64,000 nucleotides of DNA from positions 3,469,001-3,533,000 of the forward strand of contig NC_037650.1 of NCBI RefSeq assembly GCF_003254395.2, given 5' to 3'. This stretch comes from Apis mellifera (taxonomy: Eukaryota; Arthropoda; Insecta; Hymenoptera; Apidae). The translations under genes were made by a program, and so were the position numbers. Positions 25,491-39,245 of the stretch are shown here, in pieces (position 1 is the stretch's first letter; every line of letters begins with the position of its first letter). Under the pieces are notes generated by a model, which was given only the letters and a program-made list of their open reading frames with translations, did no database searches and had not been told where the DNA came from.

Positions 25491-27723
25491 GTGAGTTTCT
25501 TTATATTTTTTAATATTATTCTAAAAATTTTATTTCTTTAATCGATAAATTATGCTATTATAAGATATTCCAATATTTCAAATTGTAAAATTTTTTAATC
25601 TTCGACATAGGATAATAGGAAAAAACTATAACGATATTTTATTTAATTATATAATGATATATCTTTTTGTTATTACATGTAATTTTTTGTCGTTTAAAAA
25701 TCAACATGCATACAATTGCATTTTAAAACTTTAATAGTGTCAAATTCACACGAATTTTCAATTGATTAAAATTGAATTTTTTCGAACTTACAAAATAATA
25801 GGATTTTGCACGCAATTTTGTAAGGATGACATATTAGTGCAATTATAAATATATACACACATATATCAAGAAATATATATAATATAATACAATCGCATAA
25901 CATAACAATTATTTATACAACGTATACAAAATAGTAACTTATAATGAAACGTAACGCAAAGTAAATAAAGAAATAACAATAGGATAGATATCATTTTTAT
26001 GTTATACACATAATTATATTTTTTGTTTCTTCGAGTTCTTTTTTTAATTTCGGTCCCTATTTTTCTTATTACATACAAATTTTACAACTGTAAGTGAATG
26101 GAAAAACAGATTTCATATCGAGTACCTGATCTTCGTTGTACTAATATAACCTTATCCGCGTTTAATTCGTTATGCAGATTGAATTATTAAATTTAAAAAC
26201 GCATTTTAATGCGAGGTATTTTGATAAATATTCTGCTTCGTAAAATTAGTATGGACCGAAGTAGGAACAATTTTTATGATTAAAAATAAAATTATTATAC
26301 AAATCATATTAATCGTATTTTACAAAATTTTTGTTTATTAATCATTAAAAATCGTATTATATTAATGTATTCATTCGTACAGAAAAGATTTATATCTCGA
26401 TAAAAATCTTGTTGTATCCATAAAGCAACTATACATGAAAGTTCTTGAAGTCGAGTGGTCTTAAAAAGTTTGAAAAAATAAAATTTCCAGCATTCACGCT
26501 GTATTATTCCCTGTATTGTGCGATGCATATATATTGCATTTTTCTAAAAGATTTTAAAGCATATTATTGCGTTAATGATTGTTGGTAACATAGTAATTTG
26601 TCAAATCGATAATCTGTAACTGATGCTTTGTACTAATTTTTATCAAATTAGTTCGACAAATTGCCACATTATCAACAATTGTTGCCACAAAATTTCCATT
26701 TGTCTCGTCTTGTCTCGAATTAGATAATGTAAATTCTACAATTTGCTGGTATGAGTTAATGCAATGGAACTTGACCAACAAATCGGTCAATCGGAAGAGG
26801 ACAAAGTTTTGCTACCGACCGTTTTATGATTGTCATGGCAGTGCAAATTGCAGTAGAAAGCACTGCACATTTTATGTTTATATTTGGACATAAAAAACTA
26901 TCCGATAGTCTGAATTTTAGACAGACATAGTGTGATGTGCATTGATCTCAATGCAAAAAGTTATTTAATTTAAAAAGTGCCAGTTTGATATTGCTAAAAA
27001 GCAATATTCATTATTTTATATTTCTAAGTTATGTCATTAAAAAGACTAATGCACTTCGTTATCTAGCAAATTTCAAGCACATAAAGATGTTCCTTTAAAA
27101 TCTCACATAAACACTTCAAACACTTTTAGTTATAAGTTTAAATATCGATCGTTTAAAAAAGAAAAAGTTCGCATTGCATATCGATCAACACGTGTCAATT
27201 ATAGCAATAAACAATAAATTTTTATGCCTGTTCAATGTAACATGTCGATAATATATCGACTTGTAGTCAAAATGAGATGTTTGAGATGTGTTCATTTTCA
27301 AATAGTGGAATTTGTCTATGTTTAAGATCACTTATTAAATAAAACTTGAAATACATTTCATTGTCTGTATGCAATTGCATATTTTTGGATATGAAGGAAA
27401 ACACAATATTTTTATCTTTTTAATTTTATAACTTAACCTGATTTTCTGATATTTAATTTCGCGCTCGATCAAATCTTTTAGTTTTAAAACAAAATAAATG
27501 TATATAGTTTTACAAAAGATTAAAATTCATCATTTTTCTTCAAATTGATTTCCACATAAAAGAATCACATAGAGCTCGTATTGTCTTGTCATTTAAATTT
27601 GCAACATAACATAGCAAAATTGTAATCACAACAATGATGAAAGTGAGCATTTCACACTCCTGATGGCCGATTGATGAAATTTGATTTGTGAGACCAGAAT
27701 GTATTTAATGAACTTGGTTGACG
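25491..27723. other. Probable long 3' UTR of the Psc-type gene and gap
   Basis: About 2.2 kb downstream of the Psc-type stop codon with no convincing coding exon. From about 26500 to 27720 the composition is less AT-rich than true intergenic DNA here, which fits a long regulated 3' UTR. Short open frames (for example minus 26572-26790) show no family features. The rest is AT-rich. Confidence 0.4.
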
Positions 27724-30700
27724 TCAGCGTGATGGTACACCGACATCGGCGGATCGAATTCGAAGAAGATCGGCACGAAGCATCAGCGGCATGCGTATAG
27801 CTGACGATTCAGCAGGTCGCCACATTACAGGTGATCGTTCTCGTGACAATGGTGTTGGAATTGGACAATCATTCATACGATGTGGTGCTGGAGTCAAAGA
27901 ACCTGGAGGTGCACGATAATATTTATGACCACCAAGTGTTACAATTTGTCCCTGGTCTGAAATGTTTGGTATGTCTTTAATTGTTGACTTTGCTTTAAGT
28001 TTTGTCACTGGTTGTGGTATTCTTAATGGATGTATGTCCATCTTCTTTCCTCCACTCAGATCTAGAATATCTCTTGATTCTTGATCCCTTTTCCGTTTAG
28101 TAGGAAGTGCTTGTCGTTGCTGATCACGCTCTGGTTGCTTAGTTTGTCTTGGTTTCAACGGTGCAGGCATCCTTATTTGTCCTGCTTTTAATGCCTTTAG
28201 TACTCGTGGATCGACAGATCTATCATTTAAAGTAATGCTTGGACTTACTTTTCCCAGAGTATTCTTTCGATTGTCTTTGGAATCATTTGGTTCAATAGAT
28301 CCACCACTATTTCCAGGTGATTTTGGTGCTGTTAGAGTTATACTGAGACTTGCAGGAATGTTTAATCCGCAACCATCTAATATATTTCTTGTATCGTTCG
28401 AAAGTATTGGACTTGAGGAAGGTTTTGAACTTGGTGTCGCGAGTGTTCGACTAGGTCCAGCTTCTGCAATTATATTTCCTGGTCTTTTTGTTGAAATAAC
28501 ATGTTCCGTTGTTAATTTTCGAGGTGATTTTGTATTATTTTGCATAATAGGAGACGGATGTATATGAGTTTGCTTTTTTGAGATATGAGTTTGAATTTGT
28601 TGTTGTTTCTTTCTTCTGATATCAAAGATTGGTAAACCTGGTGGACATTTTCTTTTCACTGCTCCCGCGGGAACTATAGGTGGATCATTAGAAAAAGTAT
28701 ATACATCCACTTTTGCGGGGTTATTATTAATGCTGATGTTCATACCCGGATTTGTACTCTTTGAGTAACCAAACGTGCAGGTATCTATATCATTGCATTG
28801 TTTATTCGTGTTTATTCGCGCATTGTTACTAATTCCGCTTACTGGTTTACTCACATTTGAAATATTTCCACTTGCATTTACACTGATATTTTCATTATTA
28901 CTTTTATTCTTTGAATTATTTATATTATTTGAAGTTTCTGTTGCGTTATCATCTTCTTTTTTCGGAGTGACATTATCTTTGTTTTGGGTATCATTAATCT
29001 CCTCTTTTATATTTAATTCATTAGAGGAAGATTCTAATTTTATTTCTGATCCCGTCTCTCTAGCTGTCAGTTGAAAACTTTGAAGGAATTGTTTTTTCTC
29101 TTGTTGCTCTCCTGGTTTTTTCTGTATACTTTTTAAAGTATTGCTATTAGTATTGTTGGTAGTACTAATAGTAGTTTTCTCAGGAGTCAATCGTTCCATA
29201 AAAGTTACTCTTCTTCTTTGTTCTTCTTGTTTCTCTATTTGACGTTTCTCTCTGTTCCTCTGTAACTGTTGAATAAGTAAAGCCTCAGAACTATCTTTGT
29301 CTACTTGGCCACAATGTAGTAGTACATTACTGATAACTTTTGGCTTGTTTGGACTTGTATTGTTTGGTGAACATTGTTTTAAAGTAATCTTTACTCCATT
29401 CGAATTCTGTCCGTTGCCTATACTTACAACACTAAATTCTGGATTCGAAGATTTTGTCTCAATATTTGTAATGCTTTGCTCTTTCGAATTCCAACTTCCT
29501 GGCGGACTTCTCAAAACTTCATATCTTCCATCTGAGTTCTTGAGTATTTTTATAGGTGTTTTAATTTGTTTATTTTCACTATTCGATGTGGATGAAACAT
29601 TATTTGTATTAGTAGTTGTCGTTGCCGATGAAACAACTGTGTTGGTAGCTGTCGTTGTTGACGTAATATTCGACGTCGATGCTATAGAAACTGTCGTTGA
29701 TGTCGTGGTTGTCGTGGATGTTACTACACTACTTATAATTTGATCTTCTTTAATAGTTATTTTATGATTATCAATAGTCTCATTCGTAGATATTTGTTCA
29801 CTTGGAGAACGCGATTTTTCATTCGAAATCTCATTTTGATTGTCCAACGTGGTTTTTTCATCTGTATCCTTTATAGATTTTGTTTCTGACTTGGATTCTA
29901 TATCGTTCTCAAGATTTTCCGAATTAATGTTGTTCTGTATAGCAGTAGTAGTGTCTGCTGGGGGAAAACTGGCGCCCAAACCTGGCGTAGAAGGCCTGTC
30001 GTGAGGAGGTGCCTCTAATCTTTGCTCTTCTAACGCAACTCGGTAAAAAAATCGCATTGGTGCATTCTAAAAATAAAATTTTTAAACATTAAACGATAAA
30101 AGAAACACGTTTAATACATTTTTAGAAAGAAGAATAGACAATTCTTTACCCTTTTCCATGCATAAATATAAGCGACGTCCATGAGAGTCCAGTGTTCCGG
30201 AAGCGGAGCACGTCGATGACAAATTTCGATCGTGTACCTTGTCATATCGACGTTGTATTTCGAAGCTAAGAATTTTTTTAAATGCGCAATAGTTACCAAT
30301 GCTGGACATTGAAGATATCGTCTACTCGTTGTATTTGTGCTATGATTGTTAGCATTATTACTATAACCATTATTACTACCATTGTTACTGTTATTATTTT
30401 GATTGTTAGATGCGTTAGAATTATTCGTATCATCGTTGGTGCTAAGTAAAATGCTCATAGGATCGGCTCCGGGCGGTAAATATTCCAAGCTTAAGCTAAC
30501 AGCATCTTCTGGAGCGAAAATTAATCTTCCGCTAACATCTTCTCCACGTTGTTCTGGAGTCGCTAAATCCGCTGTATATAAAATTTTCGCGTTGAAATAA
30601 TTGTTATGAAAAATACGATCAAATTAAAAGATAAGATAACAATTTCTTGAATATAGTTTTACCATGCTCCGGATGTTTTTTGTAAAACTCTCTTCTCTTT

Positions 30701-31126
30701 CTCATCTCTTTGTGATATAATCCTGGAACCAGTTTGTACACGATATCTTGCAACGCCTTATCAGCTCTGAAAATAAATTTTTTTTATAATAATTTCCCAT
30801 TTCGAAGAACTTAAAAATTTCTAAATTTCTTATGGAAAACTTACTTGATATTCGGTTTAGCTTTGTTGAGAACATGTTTGCAAGAAGGACAATGAGCTTC
30901 TGTGTTGAGATGCTTGAGAATACAACTTCTGCAAACTGAACGGCAAAAAGGCAACGTATCATTATCCGTTCCGTGGAATATTATAATTCAAATTCGATTT
31001 AATTTACTTACACGAATGCAAACATTCGACGACAGTGGTTGCATCTATAAGATATCCTCTGCACAAAGGACAAATAAGATAGGGATTTACCTCTCGGAGG
31101 TAAGTCCTTTTACCTATTCCCGACAT
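27724..31126 (-). CDS. Psc: Polycomb group RING protein, Psc type (PCGF family)
   Basis: PRC1 subunit that pairs with Sce/RING1 for H2A ubiquitination and, in insects, compacts chromatin through a long disordered C-terminus. Five coding exons: 31126-31012, 30935-30845, 30766-30663, 30571-30150 and 30066-27724, all in phase, giving 1024 residues. The C3HC4 RING has C19, C22, C35, H37, C40, C43, C54 and C57 (ICPLCRGYLIDATTVVECLH). Then come KPNIKADKALQDIVYKLVPG and ATPEQRGEDVSGRLIF, matching Drosophila Psc. An Asn-rich spacer precedes the RAWUL ubiquitin-like domain (about 180-244, ending YAWKR). The remaining 780 residues are Thr/Ser/Asn-rich and disordered, with LDLSGG near 912 and LRIPQP at 925. 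A splice acceptor at 31202 lies 76 bases before the ATG, so a 5' UTR exon exists upstream. The smaller PCGF proteins lack such a tail. Confidence 0.93.
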
Positions 31127-34100
31127 TTTTCTTACTCTTAATTGTCGGTGATAATGTCTGTAACGATAAACACGATTCCATGTAATATCTCCAATGGAAA
31201 GCTGTAACGTCAAAAAAAAAAAAAAATCAATCTTAGCATCGACGAAAATTTTAACGTTAAAGGATTAAGAGAGAGATGAGTAAAAATAAAAGTCGTCATG
31301 TACGAAGCGTAAAGAAATACAGGTATAGCGTTTTTCATTATAAAAATGCATCTCGCGTATCCTTCCTCCGTGCTTTGATCGGCAAAACAAACAGATTAGA
31401 ATTCTAAATGCGTTTGATTATTTATCATATGTGGTACTTTTATGAAAAGCAGCTGTCTCATCCGTGCGCGACGATAACGAGATATACGCGACGATAATTC
31501 GCAAGTTTTGCAGATAAATCGCACGACATAGGAAACGGTTAGGCCGAGTCATGGTGTTTAGCCCACTTTCCCGAAGGTTTCTCAGGTAGCTAGAATCCCG
31601 TTGCCTCGTTCTCGGGTCCCCCTCCATCCGATTTCAACCACCCGTAGGTATACGGGTGCGTTTTATCCTCTCGTACTCTCCCTGCCTGAAATTGTCCTTT
31701 CCGTTTTTCCACTCGCCTAGCACGATGAAATCGTGGATGCCAGCCCTTAGTCTGCGAACGAGACGCGTATGCATCCATGTACCCGCCAAATATCTGCCCA
31801 TATTGATCGAATATGATCGCGGAATTTTGCACAGAGCCAACGATAAGTCGGTAAATGGTGCCGTTATCGCTGCCAAGAATTAACTCTACGTCGTTTTTTC
31901 GAGATCGTTCTACGAATTGTTTCGATTGATCTGAGAGCACGTGTACGAACGAGATATCGAGTACGGTACATCGAAATATGGAGGAGTGAAAATATGGATG
32001 GAAAATTATTATTCGATTTTTAACATCGTTCGCTACGAATCTACGTACGTTAACGTTGTTTCGCGCTATCAACGCGAAACTAAAGGAGATTCTTGCTCGA
32101 TTTTCTGTTGCGAGGTTTCTCCCGCTTTATCTCGCTCGTTGCTGGATCTTCGAGACTCTGCTCGTAAGTTCTCATTCGATCGTTTACGTCCGTTTGCTTG
32201 GACACTTTCCTCCGAGTGCAGCACATGTCGCGAATGTAGGGACGCGTCAAAGTAAAGGCCTGTACACAACTAAGAGTAGATAAGAATAATCTTCGGAAAC
32301 GAGAAGATATTGAGAAGATATTCTTCGAAACTCGAACGAGATGCGTTTGTCAGGGGAACGAGGATCTAGGTGTGCATCGAGTTCAATTATCGCGATGGAA
32401 ATTAACTAGAATTATTTACATATCGAATTGGCTAACTTTAGGTACACACCACACGTTCTGCAATTCTAGTACTTCGTCTATTTATATCGAGCTGGTCGTA
32501 AGAAGAAGCAAAATTCTCAAACGAAATTGTGACAAGCGATAGAAAGAGGGATCACTTCGAATCAATCGTGAAATTAATCCTCGAAATCGTGCAAAATTCT
32601 TTCGAATTCTCGTAATAATTGAAATAGTTATATTAACATTAGATTATTTGTCGTCGAGTGTTGTTTCAAAGAGATTTGTTTTAAAAGATCAAGTAATTTT
32701 CGTTACTTTTCTTCGTATAAATTTTATCAATTGCGTCAGCAAGTTAGAAAGAATATATAACGAGAAAGCTTTAGTCAAGAGAATGTTCTTTCAATGGAGT
32801 TTACACGAACATGCCCTCATTTTTGAACGTCTCATTTTCTTTCGCGAAACTTTAGTCGTCTTATCGCGCGTTACAGATTAGACCCCCAGCTGCTTTCTGA
32901 TCCCTCGACCATCGCTTCTATACGCTTGTACCCCGAGAAAAGAGAGTAGGGAGACGTCGACCCTACTGGACGGAAGACCATGATTCGAAGTAACCTAGCG
33001 ACGGTCTACAGAAATCGCAAAAGAAAGGCATTCAATCGTCCAGCTTGTCTTACGACCGTTGTCCAGGAAAAAAAAAACATTCTTTCCTCTTCAAATGCTC
33101 GAGGTTCGCGAACATTCGTTTTCTCTTCGTAAAATTTGTTTCCAGGCGCGGTAGAATCGAGAATGATTAGGTAATCGCATTTTTTTCAACGATTTGTCAG
33201 CACAGTTTATTCGATATAGTTGTTAAGCGACGATAAGAAATTTCTAATTAATAAGCTGAAATCGCCGAATAAAGCGCCGACGATAGGCCTTCGAACTTGA
33301 GATCTCGTCCATCGAAAGGAATTTCCCGCCTATTGTTTGTTCCGTTGCTTTCGTATTCCGTGTTTCACAGCGATCTGGTTGTTGAGGCGGCCAGCTGATT
33401 AATCAGTAGAGACACGTTTCCTTGCATATCGTAGACAACGGAGGGGTTTGCACGATCGCGAGCGCGAACATTCCGCGACGAAAGCGGCAAAACGGGTTTT
33501 TTTTCAGTGGAAAGCTTTCGACGTGCTACCTTCGATTTCGGACACAATAGCTGCTAGATTTCGCGTTCCAAAAGGCGAATTATCCTCGCAGAAAAACCGA
33601 ACGACCGATACTCGTGCTCTCTGTGAGAAACCGGCCGTGTTCCCAGTCGATGTTTATTCCATCGTCGCGCGTATCGCGAACGCATACCGAGCGATTTCGT
33701 CGAGGACGAAAGAGGAGGCAGCGCGAATATGAGAAAACGCATAAATACACGAGTGCCGCGTACGAGAATAAGACGATGCGCGCAAGTTGGAGAAAGAGGG
33801 AACACGAGCAAGAGGATAGACCGAGGAGAGGGGCAAACGGGTAGTAAGGAGAGAAAGAGGGAGGGAGAGTGAGAGCGGGACAGAAAAGTAGAAGGGAGGG
33901 AGAAAAAGATGGAGGAAACCGCTCTCTCCGTCTTATTCTCCCTTTTTCTTTCTTCTCCCTTGCTCTTTCTTGCCCTCTTCCCCTCCCTGTCTCTCGCTGT
34001 TGTTTCTCAGCATTCAACCGGCGAGTAGGTTTACATGTACACAAGTGTATTCGCTGGAAAGCGCTATATTGGGTGATAGAGTGTGCGTGCGTGTACTTAC

Positions 34101-34894
34101 GTGCGAGCATGCGAACCGTACGTGCGGCTACACGCATACGAGAGTGGCTAACGCTATCCTCTATGGTAGTAGAGCATACTGGCCGCGTACGTACACAAAG
34201 CGATGCCGTATCGTTCGTGCTCCAATGATATTGTAGAGGAAATGCGAGGTCGCTACAGTATTCGGGTTCGGGTTCAAACTTGAAGTCCTCCCTCTTGCGA
34301 AATCGAGACGAGGGCTGTCCAGACAACAGTGACGTCGCGTGCTCGATGTATACGCGATTTCGTGACGTACAACCAGCTTCCCTGGCATTCGAGCAAACCC
34401 GACGGGATTTACTTTCACCTTACCGCCGACTGTGCACTAAGCTCTGTAATTACGCTACGGCCTGGCCAGACTCGTTAAAAAGGAAATGTAATACAAGCTC
34501 AAAAATCACAACAACGAGAATTATCGTGACAACGATGATTCGACGACGACGGCGACGACGACGAGTACACGGTTAGACAGGAATACGATGAGTCCGTACA
34601 ATGGCGCCACGGAATACTGTGCGGCGTTTTATGGAACTAAACCACGGAAATGAACGACATCGGCCATAAAACGATCGTAGCAACACACGAAATACCGAAC
34701 AGTACGGCGACTCACGCCAAACTAAACTGAAACCCCGAGTGGGATATGCCCTTTCCCCTCTTTCCCCTCCCTGTGGCAGTCCCTGCATCCCTTTGCCGCG
34801 CGCCCCTTTTGCGCTCCATGTTCACCCCCTCCATAGTCTTTCTCTCCTGTCCTCCAGGCTTTACACACTCCTCGCTACGCCAGTCGTTTCGTTT

Positions 34895-34985
34895 TACTCC
34901 TCTCTTCGCTTCTCTTCTCTTCCCTTCCCTTCTCTTCTCTTCCCTTCTCTTCTCTTCTCTTCTCTTCTCTCTCTTCTCTCCCTTC
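34895..34985. repeat. CTCTT/CCCTT pyrimidine repeat
   Basis: Near-perfect run of TTCTC and TTCCC units on the plus strand, all pyrimidine. The open frames across it are artefacts. Confidence 0.9.
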
Positions 34986-35120
34986 GCGTTCTCTCTCTTT
35001 GTCCCTCTCCCTAATTCCGACTCTTTCTTGCCCCTTCGAGCACCGTATCTTTACTCGACTGTTCGCTCGACTAGCCTGCCTAGTCTGCCTGGCTGCCAGC
35101 TTGGCTTACCCGAGTTGTCT

Positions 35121-35134
35121 GCCTTGCCTGCTTG

Positions 35135-35167
<33 letters not shown>

Positions 35168-35174
35168 CTGCCTG
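35121..35174. repeat. (CCTG)n tetranucleotide repeat
   Basis: About twelve CCTG/CTTG units in a row, with small interruptions at both ends. Confidence 0.95.
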
Positions 35175-36380
35175 TACGAGTCGTTTTTCTCTCCATTCCT
35201 CTATGCGCGCTTCTGGCCACCCCTCCTCTCTCTGCCGAGTGGTACGTACCGACACTAGTGTACTACACGGAACACACGAACGAGCGACTACTCCCCCTTC
35301 ACCCCATCGAGGATCACGCCGCGTTACCAGCCGGGTTACGAGCTCCCCTCTATTCGTGCGCCGATACCTCACCCTTTTCGAGCTACCCCTCTCTTCGTGC
35401 ATTACGTTTCGTCCTCTCTTTCTTTCTCTGCCCCTCTCGTTATTCTCTTTCGCCTCTCTGCGAACGTAGAAACGACCCCCTAGCTCTGATCCTTCGCCTT
35501 CTTCTTCCTTCATCGTTCTCCTACCTCCAATTACATCATCGCTAGCAACGGAAATCGGTATTTCGGATTGCAACTAGGTGAATTTCCGCCTATGTTTGAA
35601 TAAATGCGTTTACGTTCGAAAAACCAATGTTGACTTATCGCGAAACGAGCAACGTATGGTCCTTTGATCGACGGTAAAATCAGGTAGAATTACCAGGAAA
35701 TCGATATATTTTCATTACGAATCTTAATTTCACATGTATCTATATCGCAAATATTACAGTTTAGTTTTTTTTCAATTTCAAATATTCAACATTCCTCTTC
35801 TTTTAGACTCTACTTCTTGAATTTTATTACGTAACGTAGTTTGACAATTCTGTAAGAAATGTTTATCGTTTTTCTTGATGCTTTTCTCTGTATAAAAATT
35901 CAATACGTATATTACATAAGCTCATCAAGGAAACAAGATATTCGATATAGTATTTGTCACAATTCCCCTCCAAAAAGGAATGATCGTAAATGGCAAGTGA
36001 ATAAAAAATTTTTATTCGTCCCGGTATCATTCGTATCTCAAATAAGAAGTTGGCGTTTTATGAAAGATAGATCTCAGCTTAATTCATCGAAAGAACAAGA
36101 ATGCCATTTAACGTTGGAAAGTATAATTATCTGCAATTAATCTTCGATAGATCAATACCGAGGAACAATAGATCTATAAATCGTAAAAAAATCGGCTTAC
36201 AGTTTGCAGCGACGTAGCAAATGGCAAAAATACAAGCGTGTACGTAGCCAACATTATCATTAATCCAACTTAAAAAAATTTCATGGTGTACTAACATTTA
36301 CCTATATAACTTGCGTATCAATTTCATTTTGTATTTGTAGGAATCTGAAATAATCGCACTCCGATAATATTTCCTGTTCC

Positions 36381-36406
36381 CTAAACTCCGCCATTTTGGT
36401 CCCTAC
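36381..36406. promoter_or_regulatory. PHO/YY1-like site, minus orientation
   Basis: CTCCGCCATTTTGGTCCC contains GCCATTTT, the reverse complement of the AAAATGGCGG core bound by PHO/YY1. Thirteen bases, ACCAAAATGGCGG on the minus strand, are identical to the site at 37282-37294. Confidence 0.45.
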
Positions 36407-37275
36407 CGAAAACAAGCGGCGACATGACGGAACGGTGTATCTAATCTAGACTCTACTAACGTTGCGCAACATTTAATCATACCTACATCCGTTTTACTTC
36501 TTATCAACTGCAAATGTCGGCTGACCTCTGTTACTGAATATCCATTTAGATGCAACTTTTTAGTTCCAGGCGAAACTCCATTACTTTTATTTTCCATTCA
36601 TCGAACGTGAGTAACGTGAAAACGTACAAGGTTATAGATATACGAGAGGTATAGCTCCCGATTTTAGTTGGAAAGATTGGAAGTTAGAGATAACGGTATT
36701 CAGCTCGATCCGACGAGCTCGTTCTTTTCTTATTTTCTGCCCCGAACGGATCGACATTTTCGTCAATTGCACATCGAAATTGCATCGAAAGTCGAGTATG
36801 GAGAACGGGTGCAAGGACAAAAATCATTGAGGATATCACGAAGATGCATTGCATTCGCATCTGCGTACCTAAGTGTCCGAATGCGAGTCTTCGTGTGCAA
36901 GTACAGCGTACAGATCTCCGTGACGTGCACCCGCTCGCTATTTGCACGTACGGCGCGCTTGCGCTGTCGAATAATCTTTCAATCCGCCAACGCTTTCCTC
37001 TGACCGGAGACACGTAAAGCTCCCGATTCTCAGGATTATTATTAGAAATCTAGTGGAATCGGTATTCGAAATATCGATATTTCCAGATCGACGCAGTTCT
37101 GTCGCCGATGAAGATGTCGGGACGGGAAGAGAGATGCCGTTTGAATATCGAACGAATCGTCAAGGCTCGCGTTACGATAAACAACGCGGTTGAATATTTA
37201 ATAAAGAACACGAGTTAACAATTAATCTCATGGAACGGAGTACGAAAGGGTCGAGAATTCGGGCGGTTAATCCGA

Positions 37276-37300
37276 ATGGGAACCAAAATGGCGGTAAATA
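37276..37300. promoter_or_regulatory. PHO/YY1-like site, plus orientation
   Basis: GGGAACCAAAATGGCGGTAA carries the same ACCAAAATGGCGG word as the site near 36390 but on the opposite strand, about 0.9 kb away. The shared flank beyond the core makes chance less likely. Function is inferred from the known PHO/YY1 consensus only. Confidence 0.45.
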
Positions 37301-38989
37301 CATTGCATTACAGCCAGTGTCGATAAGCCTGTTTCATGGGTTACGAGCAGGAGAACCAATCGTTTCGAAAGTTTGAAACGTATGCACGATATTACAATAG
37401 TGTCAGCAGACGTCTTTGTTTCGCGTTGAATATACCGTGACAATTAATTTCTCCGGTGTATAACGAATGTATTCGCGTTCTTCGCACGATGCAGTCGCAT
37501 CAGGTCGCTAAAAATCCTCTCCTTACGGATGAAAAAAATCTGACTGAATAGGTATCGTCCACCGGTGTCTAAATTCGTAAGGAGAGACGGGGAGATTCGG
37601 GAAATTAGCAAGGATGGATCGAATTTTAGCGAAACACGAAAAACCGATGACGAATCTCGATCGAGAAATATTAATTACGGGCGTTTTTAATTACACCAGT
37701 CAGCTATAAGGCGACTAACAGCATACTCCCACCACGGTAATCGACCTTCCAATCCTGACACTCCCTGGGTGTACTTTAAGAACCGTTCCCCCTTCTACCG
37801 GTTCCCGAACAGTTGGAGGATGCCGACAAAAATATTCGCATGGTGCGTGTACGTTCCCTTCCCCTCGAGCCCTCGAGCCCTGCAGATCTCCCCTCTAGCA
37901 TACATCGGTTGAAAACACCGACCGTAGGCTTCCTCCCGAAGCTTTCTCTGGAAGGATCCCTTGGAGGGCTATCCCCACCAGGAGGGCTTGGACGGATGGT
38001 CGGTCGTTTAGCTGTGGAACGCGGCTGGAATCACGAGCGAATGAGACGCCGCTAGATGGGCTCCGCAGCTATCTCTTCCTTTAGTCCTTTCTCCGTTTCC
38101 TCGGCCCGTTCTTTGTCCACCGTTCCGCGAATCGTTCCCTTCTCGGTGTGTAGAACCTGTAGGTGATACGTGGGCGGCCCGATCCGAACGTTCGGTCGGA
38201 GGATATATTGGTATACGTGCAGGATCTCCAGTGAGCCTGCGCCGCGTTATCGGTCGATATACGCTTTTGGGAAACCTTCCACGTGTTTTGTGGAGCCGCG
38301 TGAGGCCGATTCTCCGCTGCTTGCCTCCTGCTACTCCACCTATTTGCGTGTAGCGATCGAAGACGAGTCATTAACTGCTCGCGCCACTCCCTCGTAAAAC
38401 ATTTCCAATTAATTTATCGAATTCAGATTCCCCCTCCCTTTCACGAAACCATCTATCTGTCTATTTGAATATGTATCGTTTATTATTTCGTATCGTAGCG
38501 ATAAAAAGAATCGCTAAAGAGGTATAGCAATGGCGATTTTCGAAGAGGACGATCATCGGGGAATGATCGATGATTCCCGATGATACCGATCCTAGAAATG
38601 GTATAGCGATAATTGTGACGGAGCTCGAAACGAATTGATGATCGGTAGCGTTAATACATGTGGATATAAGTTGGTGGTAGGTGGCAGCCAGAACGGCGGC
38701 ATCCTACGATCGCCTACGTGCAATCCTGTCGCAGACGGCCACGCCGTTTCGATAAACGGCCTACAAAGCCTTCGGAGGGGACGGGCCGATGCTTACATTC
38801 CCTGGAGCCCCTCCTGACATCGGCTGTACGTGGGTACATTATTCATTCTCCACTACATTCGGCAGCAGGAGGGTGCGGACGAGTGTGTGCGTATCCCTCG
38901 TAGCCGATGACACGACATGCACTTGCGTCCCCTTTTATATGTGTAAGTTCATGTAGGCACGCGTACCTTTTCTCTCTTTTTCAATACCC

Positions 38990-39245
38990 TCCTCCTTCTC
39001 TATCCTTTCCACCCTTCCCTTTCCACTCTCGCTCTCCCTCCCTCTCCATCCTTCTCTACCTGCCATCCCTCTTTCTCCTTATCCACGTACGATTTATCGT
39101 CTCTCTCTCTCTCTCCATCCTCTCCTCTTTTTTCTCTCTCTCTTTCCTTCCTCCTTTCCTCCTTCCTCTTTTTTTTTCTTTCCTTCGCTTTATCTATCTT
39201 CCCCTTCTTTTCCCTTTCTCCCTCTTTCTCTTACCCGCCTCCGTC
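38990..39245. repeat. Pyrimidine-rich low-complexity block
   Basis: About 250 bases consisting largely of C and T on the plus strand, with TCTC, CCTT and T runs. No coding sequence is supported. Confidence 0.85.

Noticed and set aside
26764..26829. Small plus-strand frame starting MELDQQIGQSEEDK
   Set aside because: Only 21 codons and without splice support; it probably lies in the 3' UTR of the Psc-type gene on the other strand.
27724..30057. Plus-strand hydrophobic frames opposite the Psc-type tail (28235-29743)
   Set aside because: They are antisense readings of the long coding exon; Val/Leu richness comes from complementing Asn/Thr/Ser codons.
34739..35573. Several long overlapping open frames on both strands
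   Set aside because: They run through CTCTT and CCTG repeats, have biased composition and no recognisable domain.
37813..38055. 80-codon plus-strand frame
   Set aside because: GC-rich DNA lowers the stop frequency; no homology, no splice context and no neighbour in frame.
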